From assembly GCA_020081605.1 (NCBI GenBank), contig JAHREC010000049.1, forward strand, positions 4,340,001 to 4,404,000: 64,000 bases of DNA, given 5' to 3'. The position numbers were made by a program, and so were the translations under genes. The notes below the pieces were generated by a model that searched no databases, had not been told where the DNA came from, and was given only the letters and a program-made list of their open reading frames with translations. Positions 24,482 through 35,372 of the stretch are shown in pieces (positions within the stretch are counted from its first letter, which is position 1; each line of letters opens with the position of its first letter). This DNA comes from Albifimbria verrucaria (Eukaryota; Ascomycota; Sordariomycetes; Hypocreales; Stachybotryaceae).

Positions 24482-25819
24482 ATGAGTTCCTACGGCGGGA
24501 GAGGACCAACAGTCAATGCGGCGTTGTGGACAGAAACCGCGCTTGCTCTAATCCTCGTCATGATGCGGATATACACGCGAGTGAGGATATTGCGTAGCTT
24601 CGGTTGGGACGACGGTTTGTTGATTTTAACCTGGGTTTGCCTTCCTCTAAAGACTGGAATCAAACCGCTAGACTAACCCCTTGTTGTAGTGTTTGCTTGC
24701 TCTCTACGCCTCCCTTATCTCTGTGGGAACAATGTACGGAATCGGCCAAAAGCGTGCCGATATTCCACCCGAAGATTATACACAAGCGATGAAATACGAA
24801 ATAATTGGACAAGGCGCATGCATATTCAACATCGCAGTTAGTAAAGCTGGAGTGGCTTTCTTCCTTCTACGCATCGTGTTCAAATGGTGGCATAAAGCCT
24901 TGATCTGGCTTTGCGTCATCACCAACAGCATTGTTGCAACATTTGGCACAATCGCTGTATTTGTACAATGCACACCTGTACAGAGGACATGGGATATCAG
25001 TGTCGCGGGAAAGTGTACGCTCGATTTTCCGACCATTGGACTTTTCATATCTGGTTGGTTCTGAGGCTTCTGGTATGCCCTGCGCTTTCTGACGATCCAA
25101 TCCAGGTTATGCTGTCGCAATGGACTTTATTCTCGCACTTGCCCCGTGTTTCATCATTTGGGAGCTGAACATGAAGAGAAAAGAGAAACTCGTCATCATC
25201 TCGGGCCTCAGTCTGGGGGTGTTGTAAGTAGTCTTAACCGAACAAGACATCTATCAGAACATTATGGTTAACGCGTCGCGCCGTAGTGCGGGTCTCTGCG
25301 GAATTCTAAGAACTACCGCACTGACTAGTCTTGCTTCCTTTGACGAGTATATCTGTGAGTTCTAGCTGGATGTACCTACGATGAGTGTATGCTAATATTT
25401 ATTTGTACATAGACGATACGGTTGACATGCTCATCTATTCTGGCACCGAGAACTTTGTCACAGCAATGTGCGCTTCAATTCCCGTCCTCCGACCATTATG
25501 GTCGAAAGTTCGCCACGGATACTATGGCTCAAATAGCGCTTCAGCGAAACAGGGCTATGAGCTGGGTGGTCGTTACGGACCATCTGCAGGCAGCAAAAAT
25601 CTCGAAGGCGCACTGTCTCCCAATCAAGGGATTCACGAGGCGAGAATATACACTGGCGGCCGTAAGTACGACATTGAAAACGATAACGCGAGCGAGGAAA
25701 CAATCTTGCGCGAGTCAAATGCCCAATCTCACAAAAACAACGAAGTGTACTGCCGTACAGAGATATCGGTCAACTATACAACAGCCAATCACGAACGGTC
25801 TTCAGACAATGATAAGTGA
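24482..25819 (+). CDS. SAT4/rhodopsin-type seven-helix integral membrane protein
   Basis: Fungal membrane protein of the rhodopsin/SAT4 (PTH11-like) class, with a conserved SYGGRGPTVNAALWTETALAL start and multiple hydrophobic helices. The hallmark loop FGWDDGLLILTW is followed by YASLISVGTMYGIGQ, a SKAGVAFFLLRIV helix and the CTPVQRTWD motif. Later helices are AVAMDFILALAPCFIIW and LSLGVL, then CGILRTTALTSL. The C-terminal tail is hydrophilic and Ser/Asn-rich. The frame is continuous with four GT-AG introns: after LTW (about 24633-24690), after FISG (52 nt, about 25055-25106), after LSLGV (about 25223-25286), and after DEYI (about 25356-25413). No extracellular CFEM domain is present. Such proteins are often assumed to be receptors, but most have no known ligand. 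The start at 24482 was preferred to an upstream in-frame ATG at 24377, which precedes unrelated sequence. Confidence 0.8.
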
Positions 25820-27663
25820 AAAGAGGGCTAGGAGTAATAAAATAAGAAATACAGAGAGTTTGTATGATGTAGATTCATTTCAGCTCCTCAGGCCAACTTA
25901 TGCCGATGATAACAATGGGGGCTAAACATACCAGTTAATGGCAGTAGAAGTTGGGTCAAGTAATGAACAAGGTTTTTATGAGAACATCTGATAAATGCGA
26001 CGTCTTCCATGGACCTGGCTGTCATGGATTACTCTGCATTGGGGCTGCACAAACTCAAGACACCATTAATATAGTTGTGGAATATCTATGTCCTTAGCAG
26101 TACGAAGACGCGGTTCATATATCTCACAAGTAGAAGCGGAAAAGTCCAGTGACATTAGCTAGGTATGCCACTGCATGGAAGTCCCGGAATTTTCCGTATG
26201 TATTACGGATTACAGAGAGCTACATTACGTATCTCTTTGAGGCTGTGAATGTGCACAGCAAGTAGATACCCCGTGACAATTTTACCACGCCCACATACAG
26301 CATTATAGTGCAGAAAAAGAGGACAATTTGCCGTAGTTCTATATTTCTTAATACAATTATACATGATAACTCATTTTCATAGATGTATGTGTATCTAAAT
26401 ACTCTAAGTATTGTATTTTACCTCTGGTTAAATTGGAAATACCCTGAAAAGTGACTTCGCCTGCATTGTCGTGGCGTCAAGAAGATCCACAAAATCCTTT
26501 CACCTTCCGGCCTAGCTGTTGATGTCTTTATTATTTAGCTGTTACGATGAGCTATGCTTTCTAAGGCGCCAGAAGCTCCGACTTTTAGAGCCAAGTTGGG
26601 CGCCTCGGCAAGGTAGAAACTGGGTATGACTCCTAGAATTCCGAATGCAAGTTTTATTGACGAGAAATGAAAGTGCCATGTCTATAACATAATACTGAAT
26701 AAATTAGACACCTAGTGAAATAAGAATAGGAAGCTTTGCCAAGTCACTCTATCTACCATCAGGCTGAATAACATGTCATGAAGCTGATAGCCAGTTGGTG
26801 CCTCACGTGCCTCACGTGCCCATAGAGGTAACAGCCGAGAGTCCATAAACTCTGTGGTAGGCTGATTTCCTTGTGAATATATATCATAAGTCTCAGCAAC
26901 TGTGATTAGACTTCTTTCAAGGCTGATAAAAGTTGGAGATTCAAGAAGACACACATCATTGAGTATTGACTGGCTCCGTGAGTTCGAGGAAGGCTATTGA
27001 ACAAATTAAATAAGGATTTCAAGCAGTCGAAATTAGGGCGAGTTTGTCGCATTCAAACAGTAAATAAGCTGAAATGAAAGTGCTGATTTACGGTATCATT
27101 TTTCTGCACTGGGTAATACCAACAGTATATCGAACAGGCTATATCTGTCAACTGGCTGACCCGGAATTAGTTATTGCTTTTACCTCATGTCCTGACGTAC
27201 TGGCCAAGACATTGTACGACATACACGAAAGATCGATCCCTGGCTGAATGGAGGAGATAGAGTTTGGTGTTTAGTTTGAAGTTAATTCTAGTAATGGTCG
27301 TAAGTCGGAAGCATCGGTGCGGGTACTGGAGCTTCGTTTAGGCCATTCTTGGAACCATACCTTGAGTTAGAGATGGCGCTACAATTCAGTGGACTAGATG
27401 CTTGCATTAGTGCGTAGCATCTCCCTTGATCCTGTAGTTCAACATTCCGATTGAAGCATTACTTCATATCACATGCTAGGATCCGCGAGCCTTCAGTCGA
27501 CTATAAATAGGTCAGCGGCCCCGTTCGCATATATTAAGACATAAGAATGCCAAACCAAAGCGACTAATCAACAATCATGAGCATCAGACACACTGCTCTA
27601 ACAATCAGGTCCAAATACTCTCCATTACTGTAACTGTGTTCGGGGCTCCCAGCATTTCCAAGA
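25820..27663. other. Long intergenic region, no gene recognised
   Basis: The 1.8 kb hold short open frames only. An 80-codon frame on the minus strand at 26712-26954 has no recognisable domain; inside it CCTCACGTG is repeated directly near 26803-26820. The last 150 bases are probably the promoter of the dehydrogenase gene. Confidence 0.35.
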
Positions 27664-28808
27664 ATGGCTCCCATTCGGACGATTGGTGTCGTTGGCACTG
27701 GAGTGATAGGGTCTTCATGGACTGCGCTCTTTCTCGCTCGTGGCTATCACGTCCTTGTTGCGGATCCTGGTCCCGGCGCAGCTGAGAAATTAGCCCTATA
27801 TCTCCAGACCGTGTGGCCTACTTTGGAGAGTTTAGGTTTTAATGATGGGTAAAGCGTGATCTAGACAGATTTATGATGGTTGGGCTGACACATTGCTTTT
27901 AAACCACAGGGCAAGCTTGAAGAATTATCAGTTTGTCGGCTCGTCTCTTGGAAGATATTATCAAGAGGTCGATTTTATCCAGGAGGTTAGATGTGGTAAG
28001 CCATTGATACATATAAATTTGCTGACGACAGAAAGTAGAACGCGCCCGAACAACTAGGTCTCAAGTCAAACCTGTTGCATGAGATTGATTCAGCTGTTCG
28101 TCCGCACATCATAATTGCTTCATCATCATCAGGATTGCCAAGCTCAAGGTTCGTTGATCAATGCAAGCATCCTGAAAGAGTATTGATTGGCCATCCATTC
28201 AACCCTCCACATCTCATGCCACTTGTTGAAGTTGTACCACATCCACAAACATGTTCGACGACTATCAACAACGCTATAGAATTCTACAGACGGGTTGGCC
28301 AGCGTCCCATTCTTGTAAGACAAGAAACACCTGGATTTGTTACAAACCGCCTCCAAGCTGCTCTTGTCAACGAAGCTTTCAGCTTAGTTAGCCGGGGTAT
28401 CATTTCTGCTGAGGATTTAGGTAAGCCATAATGAAGCAGATCTCAGACCTGGTATCTAACGTGGAATCTACTAGACGATGCTGTTACAACTAGCCTAGGC
28501 CCGCGCTGGGCTGTTGTTGGCCCATTCATGGCAAATGCAATGGGCGGTGGCGGAGGTGTCGATGGCTTTCGAAATTTGTTGAAGCATATAGGACCGGCAA
28601 GCAAAGTTTGGCTTGAAGATATGCGAGCGCATGCTTTTGTGGGGACATGGAGAACGTCGAGATTCTTTGTGAAAGTGTAAGAGAGGAACTTGAAGGGAAG
28701 AATATGAAGGCCTTGGAAAAGCAACGAGACTATGAACTTGTGGGGATTTTTAAGCTAAAGAGGAACGCTCCACCCAAGCCGACAAATATGGCGAACGGGG
28801 CTTCATGA
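27664..28808 (+). CDS. 3-hydroxyacyl-CoA dehydrogenase family (gulonate-dehydrogenase-like), frame-broken
   Basis: NAD-dependent dehydrogenase of the 3-hydroxyacyl-CoA dehydrogenase/lambda-crystallin group. The Rossmann N-terminus reads TIGVVGTGVIGSSWTALFLARG (GxGxxG). The catalytic region contains ASSSSGLPSSRF and RVLIGHPFNPPHLMPLVEVV with the expected His. The C-terminal domain starts at QETPGFVTNRLQAALVNEAFSLV and includes GPRWAVVGPF. Three introns fit: about 27848-27908, 27987-28038 and 28421-28475, each restoring family sequence. A frame break at the T-run 28635-28638 separates WLEDMRAH from the C-terminal helix with ESVREELEGKNMKALEKQRD. It looks like one lost base, and the protein would then end at 28808 instead of 28680. 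Substrate could be L-gulonate, carnitine or a 3-hydroxyacyl compound; sequence alone does not decide. Confidence 0.8.
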
Positions 28809-28995
28809 GATGAATCCTCCTGCTCGTAGTCGCGGTAGCTTTACCCAATCTGTTGCGGTTTGGACAAGCACTTCTTACAATTTTATGAAATATTTGGATT
28901 CTTTTAATAACAGAAATTATGTTACATTCTTATGAGAAATCACCCGAAAATGTGAAATTACATGCTACTCATCCATACGTATTAATGTGCATGTA

Positions 28996-29307
28996 CTAAC
29001 TATGCTTAGTCGACTTTGTAGTAAAAGGACCTGGGCCAAGGTAAACCGCATCCCGAAGCGAGCCATTCGGTAGCAATCGCTTGAACTTTGGTTCCACATT
29101 GAATAAATTCTGAATGAGCCCACAGTTGGCCATGAAAATTGCTTCACTGGGAGAGGAATTTCGGAAATACGGATCTACATTCTCGTCTCTCACAAATGCC
29201 TCTATGAAATTGCTCACTGCCCATCATACTGGCAAAGGATCATTGCAAGCCCAAGTTGCTTTTGCTAGAACGTCCAATAGATCAAGCCGAGTTAGGGCGT
29301 GTGGCTG
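28996..29307 (-). pseudogene. Unrecognised coding remnant with one in-frame stop
   Basis: One minus-strand frame is open for about 100 codons except for a single TGA near 29223. Upstream of the stop it reads MKSVVDSQPHALTRLDLLDVL, downstream SNFIEAFVRDENVDPYFRN and LIQNLFNVEPKFKRLLPNG. The composition is protein-like, but I do not recognise a family, and no further exons were found. It may be a decayed fragment or chance. Confidence 0.22.
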
Positions 29308-30829
29308 AGAATCTACCACTGACTTCATGGTGACTGAGGTCTAGGATGAAACCTTGCTCTTATGAAACTGTGCAACCTAAGCCAAGAAAATTCAGGAGGA
29401 AGGAGCACTTATTGAGTCCTTCTCAGACAATGGAGATTCATAAAGACAGTACAACGCTAGTATCTGTAACCGGATTTCTTTTGCGCGCCCTGAGACGTGA
29501 AATCGTCCAAGATTACGTGGCGAAAGATTGTTCTGTGCATGAAGAAGTCAATAGGTGGTACTAATCAAGCATTATCTCTGACACAATGGTTCAAGGTAAT
29601 GGTAAGAGATGATGGCTGAAGGAAATGAGTTACTACTTGAAGTGAACTATGATTAAACTTAATACACCCACAACTATCTAGGATTGTGTTTTACTGCGCT
29701 GATCGGAAATAGAAAGAGGAATTGTATGACTTTTTGCTAACGCAGGCTACCTACCTAGTTAGAACATGCGCAGCCTCAGGTGGCGGTGACCCCGCCAGTT
29801 GTTGACTATATTGTAAAAAGTCACTTGCATTAGCCCTATATTATTTGGCAAGGGTCCTTTACGACCAGAACAAAAGATGATTCTAACTCTGGATGCTGAG
29901 AACAGCACAAATCACCCACGGGGTATTAGCTATGATATATACACCGGACCAGTCATAGAGATTCTCAGAATTTGAATAAATTTGAATGGATGAAAAAGGC
30001 GGTTTTATGCCCATCCTTTGCACCTTAAGGCGGCCTTCCCAATGCAGTGTAAGTATCTTTGGTAGAGGGGCCTATACTTCTTGAAGCATCCAATCTCTTG
30101 TTTCAAGACTCCATAATCTTCGCTTATTTATGACTATCTATTCATTGAGGGGTGCAAGAGCCAAACCTGCAGCTGTTGCAGGCATTACATACTGAATCGG
30201 GTAAGCTGCCTGTAATGAGTTTACTGCAGCAGGTATGGGAGGGCCAGACCCGCATAGATGGCTAGACATGGCGGAGCGTGGGAATCCGCGCAATATCTCG
30301 AGCTAAACCGGTTGGAAACCATTGTACAGGCTAATAGACCCTGGATAACAGCTTGTAACAAACCTGTGCTTTCTCTGTTGGTTAATAGTATACCTTCGGC
30401 GGCTGTTCCTGTGCCTAATAGTAGCATAACATTTAGAGTCTAGTACAGCAAAGGCGCTGATGCCAAGACGTACATAGTACGAAGAAACGTTTGCCTCAAC
30501 AGGGATAGAGGTTGTTATTTAGCGTAGGCGGTTATGCAACATCTTACCGAGCGGATAGACGGGTGGTTTTTCCGACTATACCTGACATCCCTGTACACTA
30601 CAGGGCTCTACGAGCAAATAGAATGCGCAAGAAATATAGATTAACTCTTAGGAGTCAGACGTAGGATTTACCAAGAAGGAAACTAGATTATGTGTCAGCC
30701 ACTGAGTTGGACCTTGGTCAGTATGGACCCTGGCATACTATGAGGACCTGCATGAGCCGTGAGGACAATCATCATTGAATATGAGGCATCTAGATCTATA
30801 GACTGTGACTGAAAACTGACTCGGCGACC

Positions 30830-31025
30830 TTGGAAAGTTCATTTTTAGTATGGAACATGGTAGAATTACCTGATTCTTGCATAAGGCGAAGTAGGACAAA
30901 AGAAATACCTCAACTGGTCTCCAATACCAGGTCCAGCATCGCCCCTCGTGCTGAGGGGTTCGCACCATTAATATTCCAGGATAAGAAGCCTACGCTAGTC
31001 CTTCGTAAAGTATACTCTGTTTGAC
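30830..31025 (-). pseudogene. Possible endonuclease-like (LINE/EEP) relic
   Basis: Read on the minus strand, this stretch gives VGFLSWNINGANPSARGAM followed by LDLVLE and then a stop. The SWNING word is the usual N-terminal motif of exonuclease-III/AP-endonuclease-type domains, including those of non-LTR retrotransposons. Everything downstream is full of stops. The match is very short, so this is only a suggestion of a decayed non-LTR element. Confidence 0.15.
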
Positions 31026-31354
31026 AGCACTAGGATGAGGATACCATGACGCTGGCTAGGGACGTCGCTTACAGAAACAGCTCGCGCTTACGATGCGACT
31101 CGTTGCTCTCACCGATACTTTCTAGTCAATACGTGTACACCTAGATTCGGCTTCCTGCAGTAGGCAAAGCGCAATGACGAATATCGGAGAATGATTGGAT
31201 AGGAGCCTGACGATAGAAGACGAGGTTGTTCGTAAGGGAGTATAGTTTTCAATATATAAAGACGCTGTTATCCCCTCAAAGAATGAAAACTGAACCAGCC
31301 TTTCTCATAATCATCTAAAATCCTCTTCAGACGAGCATTTATAACTTCTCCAGA

Positions 31355-31780
31355 ATGAAGGTTTCTAGTTTCTTTGGCCTTTCTCTAGCCGTTGCTGGCG
31401 CCATTGCTGCTCCTGCTATCGAGGAGCGCCAGCAGCCTGTTGGCATCTTCTTCATCCAGTTCTTCGCCCAACCTGATTGTCAAGGCGCATTGCAAGACTC
31501 TCAGGCCTTTGTCCAGTACAACAACGCTGGCGTATGTCAAGCTGCGGATGCTCGCAATGGTGCTTATCCTAGCTGGAGAGTTAGGCAAGTCACCGATATC
31601 ACATCACCAGGTAAGTTGGGAGGTAGTTTGTGCTGAAGTCGTCATCCAGATTACTGATGAATTACCGATTTAGTCACTCTTTTCAGCCAGCCCGGCTGTT
31701 CTGGCCAATCCGTCACTGTGGCTCCTGACACCCCTATTTTCACATGCTTCACTCAGACTGTCGGCTCCGCCAAAATCTAA
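31355..31780 (+). CDS. Small secreted four-cysteine protein
   Basis: A 120-residue protein with a clear signal peptide (MKVSSFFGLSLAVAGAIAAPA), then an acidic/basic EERQQ that could be a Kex2-type processing step. Four cysteines sit in the mature part (PDCQG, GVCQA, PGCSG and FTCFT), enough for two disulfides. A single 63-nt GT-AG intron, 31611-31673, interrupts the gene between TSPG and VTLFSQ. The two QP(D/G)C-G motifs suggest an internal duplication: FFAQPDCQG in exon 1 and LFSQPGCSG in exon 2. No known domain is recognised. Size, cysteines and secretion fit effector-like or surface proteins. The ATG at 31355 directly begins the signal peptide and is preceded by a TATA-like sequence about 100 bases upstream. 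Confidence 0.72.
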
Positions 31781-32900
31781 GTCAATCAATCTCAGCAAAG
31801 TGTTTGTCTAGTGGCTGCAAGGAATAGATATGGAGGATGATACACAGCTCTCTCTTCATAGAAAGTAAAAAGACGCATTACCACCAGTACATAGATAAAT
31901 GACAATAATCTCCTGAGTAGTTTGGCTTGTCCTCACTTAACAAATAAGCTTTCTATTTGATCTTCGATAGTTTAATGCTGCCAACAGTGACATCTCAATA
32001 TTTTCACGAGACTTGTATTCCTGGAAGAATAGCTATTCCCGAGGCAGTCCCCAATTCACCATGACCTGCAGAATTAGAAGGTTATGCCAGGATGGCTTTC
32101 TTTCAATAATAATGCACTGCCAGAAGCTTGTAACTTAGAGGAAGCCCGGGAAGTTACATGGCGATCAGTGTGTGCTAGGACAGTCTTGTATAATGCACTT
32201 GACCTTGGATATTGAAGTGAAAGCTTTCTGCTACTGTCATTAGGAGCTACAAATTTTGACGGGTGATTTGGTCAAAGTGCTGAGATTGACCGTCCCTTCT
32301 ATAGCATCCTGAGGTAACATGCTTCAGACCCCTACACTGCAAGTTATCACGCCCTCATGATACTTTTCAACTTTTCATTGCAGCACCATCCTGTGGGGTA
32401 TGGTCATATCCTTGATAGCAAAGATAAATTAAGATATGCTTAAATAATAAAACCCTGTTACACCTACACCATAACTGAATCTGTGAGCGTCTAGGATTTT
32501 GCTTAACATATTTCATGAAATTTCGAATAGGGACTTTCCTTCGCACATTGTAGGAGATAGCCCCAGATCTCGTCTTCCGAGATAACTAAAAATCGGTTCC
32601 GCGGTTTGTGTAGAAGTTCAAAGTTCTTGAGCCCCTCTCTTGAGAAGGAATTGAGACGATTCATGCAAACATCCGAGGGGCTGTTTGGGTTTCTCTTTGT
32701 CTGCTACATTATCCCACAACAGAAATGACGAACAGATTAGAGACAGTAATCAATCTAATATGTAGAAAATTTGTTTTACAGATATGATGTCCTTCGCACC
32801 ATTGTCGTGCCCAAGAAGTTAGGTATAGCGATGGAGGTGCATATTATACTCATAGGCTCCATAATAGTTATTTAGGAGCTTCTTACCCCAGCCACTCCCT
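31781..32900. other. Intergenic, convergent 3' ends
   Basis: 1.1 kb between the stops of the secreted-protein gene and the MFS gene. No open frame with a recognisable domain and no repeat of note. Confidence 0.4.
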
Positions 32901-34760
32901 TTAAGCCATAGTTTCTGTTTGTTTTTTCTCGACTTTCTGATGAGCATCTTGTCTCACACTGCGCCACTCTAAAGAAAGTGCACCAAGCATGCTCAAGCAT
33001 GCGAGTATTAAACCGATTAAGAACACACGTCGAAGCGACTCATTATAAGCCGCAATGACAATCGATTTTAATGATGCTGGTAAACTGGTCAAGGAGGTAG
33101 CACCAGCTCCTAAAATCATCTCCGGGTTTAAGCCTGGGACAGAAGAGAGGCGCTGCAGCAATTGATTGCTGAGAACATTCTGAGCTACAGAGACAAAGAC
33201 TGCGCCCCAAGAAGCTGGCAGAAAAGCAAGAACGATACGCCGACTGGGACGTCCTGCTTCGGTAGAGCTGTTTGCACCGCAAGGTTAGGAGGTTGGAAAG
33301 CGCAACCAGCACCGAATCCGTATAGAACTTGGTATCCAATCCATTTCGAGCTAGGCGTGTCGACTTGGAAGGTATAGAACAGCCCAGCACCTATCGATGT
33401 CAAGGCCACACCAAATATCATGAATGGTGTGTAATAGCCGATTCGTCGAATGAGGGCACCGGAGGATATGGTGGCCACCACCATCGAGAGCATGGTTGGG
33501 AGGAATCGGATACCAGATTCGACGGCTGTGACGCCCTGAATACCTTGAAACCAGACCGGAATATAATAAGCTGGATCTTGTCAGCACCTGAGAATGTTGT
33601 ATTGATTGGTGTGTATCCTACCAAATACCATGAGTTGGGAGCCAGTACAGAAACTAGCACAAGCAGCGGCAATAACGCTGCGCTGCTTGACTATCCTGGG
33701 AGCTATGGTTGCTGTCTTTGGTAATAGTGCCTGCACCAGGACAAATCCCATCATGAGGAGCCCTCCAATTGTCACCAGAGTAATTATCCTGCTACTACCC
33801 CACTGCTGAGTATCAGTGCCATGTAAATGTTTTCATGGGTATCTCAAACTCACAGAATACGTAGAACCACCCCATTGTAGCGCCAGTATCAAACAGGTTA
33901 TTCCGGGCACGATGGTCAGGGTACCGTAGAAATCTAGTTGCGCAAGACTCTCCTTAAGAAGAAGTTCTCGTTTACTCTGGTCCGATACCTCAAGCAGGAG
34001 ATACACGGCGACAGCGGCCATACCCCCAAGTGGGAGATTGATGTAGAAGCACCATCTCCATGTTGCTTTTGTAGTTAGGACTCCGCCGAGCAGGGGTCCG
34101 ACAATTGATGAAACTCCAAATATGGCGCCGAAAAGTCCTTGATACAAGGGCCGTTTGTGCAGAGGCACTGAGTGAACAATTACAACAACCTGGGGTGGGA
34201 GAATGTCCGTCAGCCATGGTATCCTTAGAGATAATTATGAGCCCAACTCACAACGCCGCTTTGAATCCCTGCAGCACCTGATCCAGCAATGGCTCTGCCA
34301 ATAATGAAAGCGACTGAGGACGGAGCTGCTCCACATATGGCTGACCCAAGCTCAAAAAGAAACAAGGAAGTCAAGAAGGTTCCCTTCACACTGAAGAAGG
34401 TATATATTTTTCCAAAGAGCAGCTGAGAAGAGCACTGCAATAATAGATATGCTGAGCCGTACCAGCCGATATCGTTGACGGAGTGAAATTGATCTGATAT
34501 TCTTGGTACAGCCGTCACGACAATGAGGCGATCCTTTGTGATTGTTAGTGGGATTATATTGATAGCTGATAATGAGTGGTGTAGTTCCATACCAACGACG
34601 TTAGAAATATGCACGTGAAGACAGACGCGAGAATAAGTCCCAGCTTCAACCCTGACGGGTACTCTGTATTCTTTTCAGGACTTGCATCAGGATTTAAGTC
34701 TTTCTCAGTGTCTTTCTCAGTGTTTTTCTCAGCGATGATGATCGGTTCATTTCGAGACAT
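32901..34760 (-). CDS. MFS drug/metabolite exporter (DHA2, 14-helix type), frame-broken
   Basis: Plasma-membrane proton antiporter, probably exporting the cluster's metabolite. A charged N-terminus ([11 protein letters not shown]) precedes helix 1. The family motif runs [19 protein letters not shown] across the first intron, then [22 protein letters not shown], and the motif-C region [16 protein letters not shown] followed by [13 protein letters not shown]. Later exons carry [39 protein letters not shown] and [16 protein letters not shown]. Introns fit near 34222-34160, 33845-33800, 33625-33565 and 34590-34530. One frame break lies near 33202-33204, after [10 protein letters not shown]; the last part, [19 protein letters not shown] to the stop at 32901, continues in the next frame. 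Divergent from the Zn2Cys6 regulator with 612 bases between starts. Start at 34760 (MSRNEP) chosen; an ATG 8 codons upstream is possible. Confidence 0.86.
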
Positions 34761-35372
34761 AACGTTAATGTTTTGGACAGTCACCCAATAACAAAGAAGT
34801 ATGAGTTGTGTTGTTTTTGTATCAGTAGTAGAGAAATACTAGCCCGTAAAGCGGTATCAAGGTCTGTAGCTGCTTGGTAGTTCTTGAGGAGAACAGCGAG
34901 TAAAAAGTATGGGAGCGTTAGTTGTTTAAATACAAAGAAGCCCGAACCTTGCTAAAATAAAAACAATCAACGGCATCGCTCCCGAGACGAACAAGGCCCT
35001 TGTGAGATTTAATTGGCCATGGACTCGAAATCACACTTGCTATTTCTCAATCTTGGGCTTGTGATTCCCGATCTCGTAGCTCTGGCGCGCTTCGGGCCCG
35101 AAAGCTCCGAATTAGGCTAGACAGCAGCAAGGGGTTATGATGTCTCACACAGTTGGGACTATGGCTATTTGCCAGGACGTGTGACTCAGCAAGTCCGAGG
35201 CTATGCCATTCTAAGACCCGAGACTCCGAAGTTGCATCATCGTAGATTCGAGCCTCCTTTCAGGGTTACAGGCGTTTCTGCACAGCCGGCATTCACATGA
35301 GAAGCGTGTCCGGCAGCGTGAATAGAATATTTACCTCAACACGGGAGTTCCCAAAAAACACGAAAACAAATC
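34761..35372. promoter_or_regulatory. Divergent promoter of exporter and cluster regulator, with repeated CCCGA motifs
   Basis: Shared promoter of the MFS and regulator genes. CCCGAGAC occurs at 34981-34988 and again at 35217-35224, the second as part of CCCGAGACTCCGAA (35217-35230). A related CCCGAAAGCTCCGAA lies at 35097-35111. A perfect 12-base palindrome TTCGGGCCCGAA overlaps it at 35091-35102. Similar CCCGAGAC plus TCCG spacing is found in the P450/PKS promoter at about 40178-40192, so this may be the binding site of the cluster regulator. That is inference from sequence similarity only. Confidence 0.5.

Larger units (their letters stand above)
28809..31354. other. Long intergenic region, possible gene relics
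   Basis: About 2.5 kb without an intact gene. Two possible relics are listed separately (28996-29307 and about 30830-31025). A third open stretch at 30221-30443 on both strands has no recognised domain. The final 100 bases contain a TATA-like TATATAAAGA near 31253 and are probably the promoter of the secreted protein. Confidence 0.35.

Noticed and set aside
30221..30443. Overlapping open frames on both strands
   Set aside because: Neither translation resembles a known protein and there are no plausible adjoining exons.
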